Below the pieces are notes generated by a model. That model did not search any database. It was not told where the DNA came from and saw only the letters and a list, made by a program, of their open reading frames with translations. The translations under genes and the position numbers were made by a program. From Acanthosoma haemorrhoidale (lineage: Eukaryota > Arthropoda > Insecta > Hemiptera > Acanthosomatidae): DNA of 64,000 nucleotides. Where the stretch lies: positions 155,092,001-155,156,000 of the forward strand of contig OV884012.1 in the NCBI GenBank assembly GCA_930367205.1, written 5' to 3'. Of the stretch, positions 62,777-64,000 are shown one piece after another. Position 1 is the stretch's first letter. Every line of letters begins with the position of its first letter.

Positions 62777-64000
62777 AGCACCTACCGTTAAGTACGCTCA
62801 CCTGATAACATTACGGCGTGGGGCGGTGCCGGGAGGCAATACGGAAAAAATACGATACTCATCGCAAAATTATACTTAAATAAAATGTTTTTGTTGAATA
62901 ATCAATCTACTACTCCCTGTAGATATCACATTTTAAAAAAAACTAATGAGATACTTTTTTATTGTTATAGATTGGAATCGGCTAATCAACGGAACATCAA
63001 AGGTGGAGCGAGAGCAGCTAGAGCCACCTGTAGGTCACAACTGGAACCCAATGGGGAGCTACAATTTTGATCTCGAGTCATTACTTACTGAGCAGTAGAG
63101 TCATCACCGTTTCTCCTGCACAGAATGGGGGACAAGGAAAGCTTACAAGTGTGAATAGAGGATAAAATGAGCAATAGTGAGTCTATAAGTAGCACAAAAA
63201 TAGAATCTCTCAAGACATACTGTAAATAAAACGCCCAAGAACAAGACATTTTAAACATCAAGGAAGGTTAAAATGATAGAACAAAATCTAGGTAGCTTCA
63301 GCAACGACTCCGTCAAATTAGAAAACAGATGTAGTTCAATAGGAAAGTCGTGGTCCGAGTAGAGCAGCAATCGCCAGTGCAACTAACCCTAAAGTTAAAA
63401 ACAAACCTAATATTAACTTAAATTAAGGAGAAGCCTAAAAACCGTTGCAATAGTCCAACAAATAAGAACATTTTCACTAACTATTAACTGAAAATCCCGT
63501 TATGCGGGGTTTCAATGCAACTAAAACTTAGAAAAACCGTTGGATTTTACCAACTAACTAACAATAGTATAAAATAACTAAAATCATAATAATAAAAGAC
63601 AAACTTTAAACTAATATAAACGTTGCAACGGACTAAATAAATAAAATCTACAACTTAAATTCTAAGAGTTAAGTAGAACCGTTCTAACGGATAAAACTAA
63701 AATTAAATCTAACGGTAAAACCTAAATTAAAACTAAAGGCCAACAGGTAACTAGAAAAGACGATCTGTATTTACCTTTTTTTCTTCGGTGTAAACGATAC
63801 GTCCCACTCTAATGCTTATTAATACTAATACTCCGATGCTTGCTTTATTTCTTAATCGCTTCTTAGCTCATCGAGCCGAGAAGCAATTTCTGAATCGTCC
63901 TTTGTTTATTTATTATTAGCATATACATTATACAAGAATCCTATGCGTTGAGTGACCAATGCACACAACATCAGGACTTGTGCCGACATGAACAGTACTT
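62777..64000 (-). repeat. U2 intergenic spacer, running off the window
   Basis: A spacer of the 1414-bp unit, cut by the window end about 3 bp before the next U2 3' end. The array clearly continues to the right. Confidence 0.92.

Noticed and set aside
57121..64000. Tandem repeat as a CRISPR array or simple satellite
   Set aside because: The unit is 1414 bp and contains a recognisable U2 snRNA gene. The organism is eukaryotic.

Overview
The window is eukaryotic, arthropod-type DNA, most likely from a hymenopteran such as a wasp. It holds no ordinary host protein gene. It is a tandem array of U2 snRNA genes, repeat unit 1414 bp, saturated with non-LTR retrotransposons and joined on its left to a piece of 28S rDNA carrying R1 elements. 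The organism call rests on the insect-like U2 and 28S sequences, the R1 and Jockey-type elements, and established knowledge that RLE-type 'Utopia' elements sit inside U2 genes of wasps.

Layout. 1-4.85 kb: R1-clade element (ORF1 frameshifted, ORF2 open). 4.85-5.95 kb: AT-rich and unassigned DNA. 5.97-9.84 kb: 3' tail of one R1 copy, then a 5'-truncated R1 flanked by the 14-bp R1 target duplication. 9.84-10.24 kb: 28S rRNA gene downstream of the R1 site. 10.24-13.32 kb: decayed RLE-type element (family Utopia-2, + strand), followed by the 3' part of a U2 gene and one full spacer on the + strand. 14.69-22.51 kb: a scrambled nest of Jockey-clade pieces (families A, B and others), with an inverted repeat and a B/A chimera. 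From 22.5 kb to the end all U2 units lie on the - strand.

In the - strand array: Utopia-1 with an internal deletion (23.1-28.2 kb), Utopia-1 5'-truncated (29.6-32.35 kb), full-length Utopia-2 with an open 1398-aa ORF (32.55-38.48 kb), 2 long and 1 remnant head-to-tail Jockey-A elements at one U2 transcription start site (38.55-47.53 kb), one intact U2 unit, full-length Utopia-1 with an open ORF of about 1514 aa (50.33-57.07 kb), then four intact U2 genes at 1414-bp spacing to the end. Five U2 genes are intact in the window.

Biology. Two unrelated retrotransposon lineages share this gene, much as R1 and R2 share 28S rDNA. Utopia-like RLE elements enter the body of U2 and duplicate U2 nucleotides 43-55, just after the branch-site-pairing GUAGUA. 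Jockey-clade (AP-endonuclease) elements enter at the start site and duplicate positions -9 to +3, so an inserted copy begins 3 nt downstream of the U2 start. The second case is, to my knowledge, an undescribed target preference for the Jockey clade, and it is the main candidate for a new system here. Family names A, B, 1 and 2 are local labels only. All calls come from reading the sequence; no database search was run.
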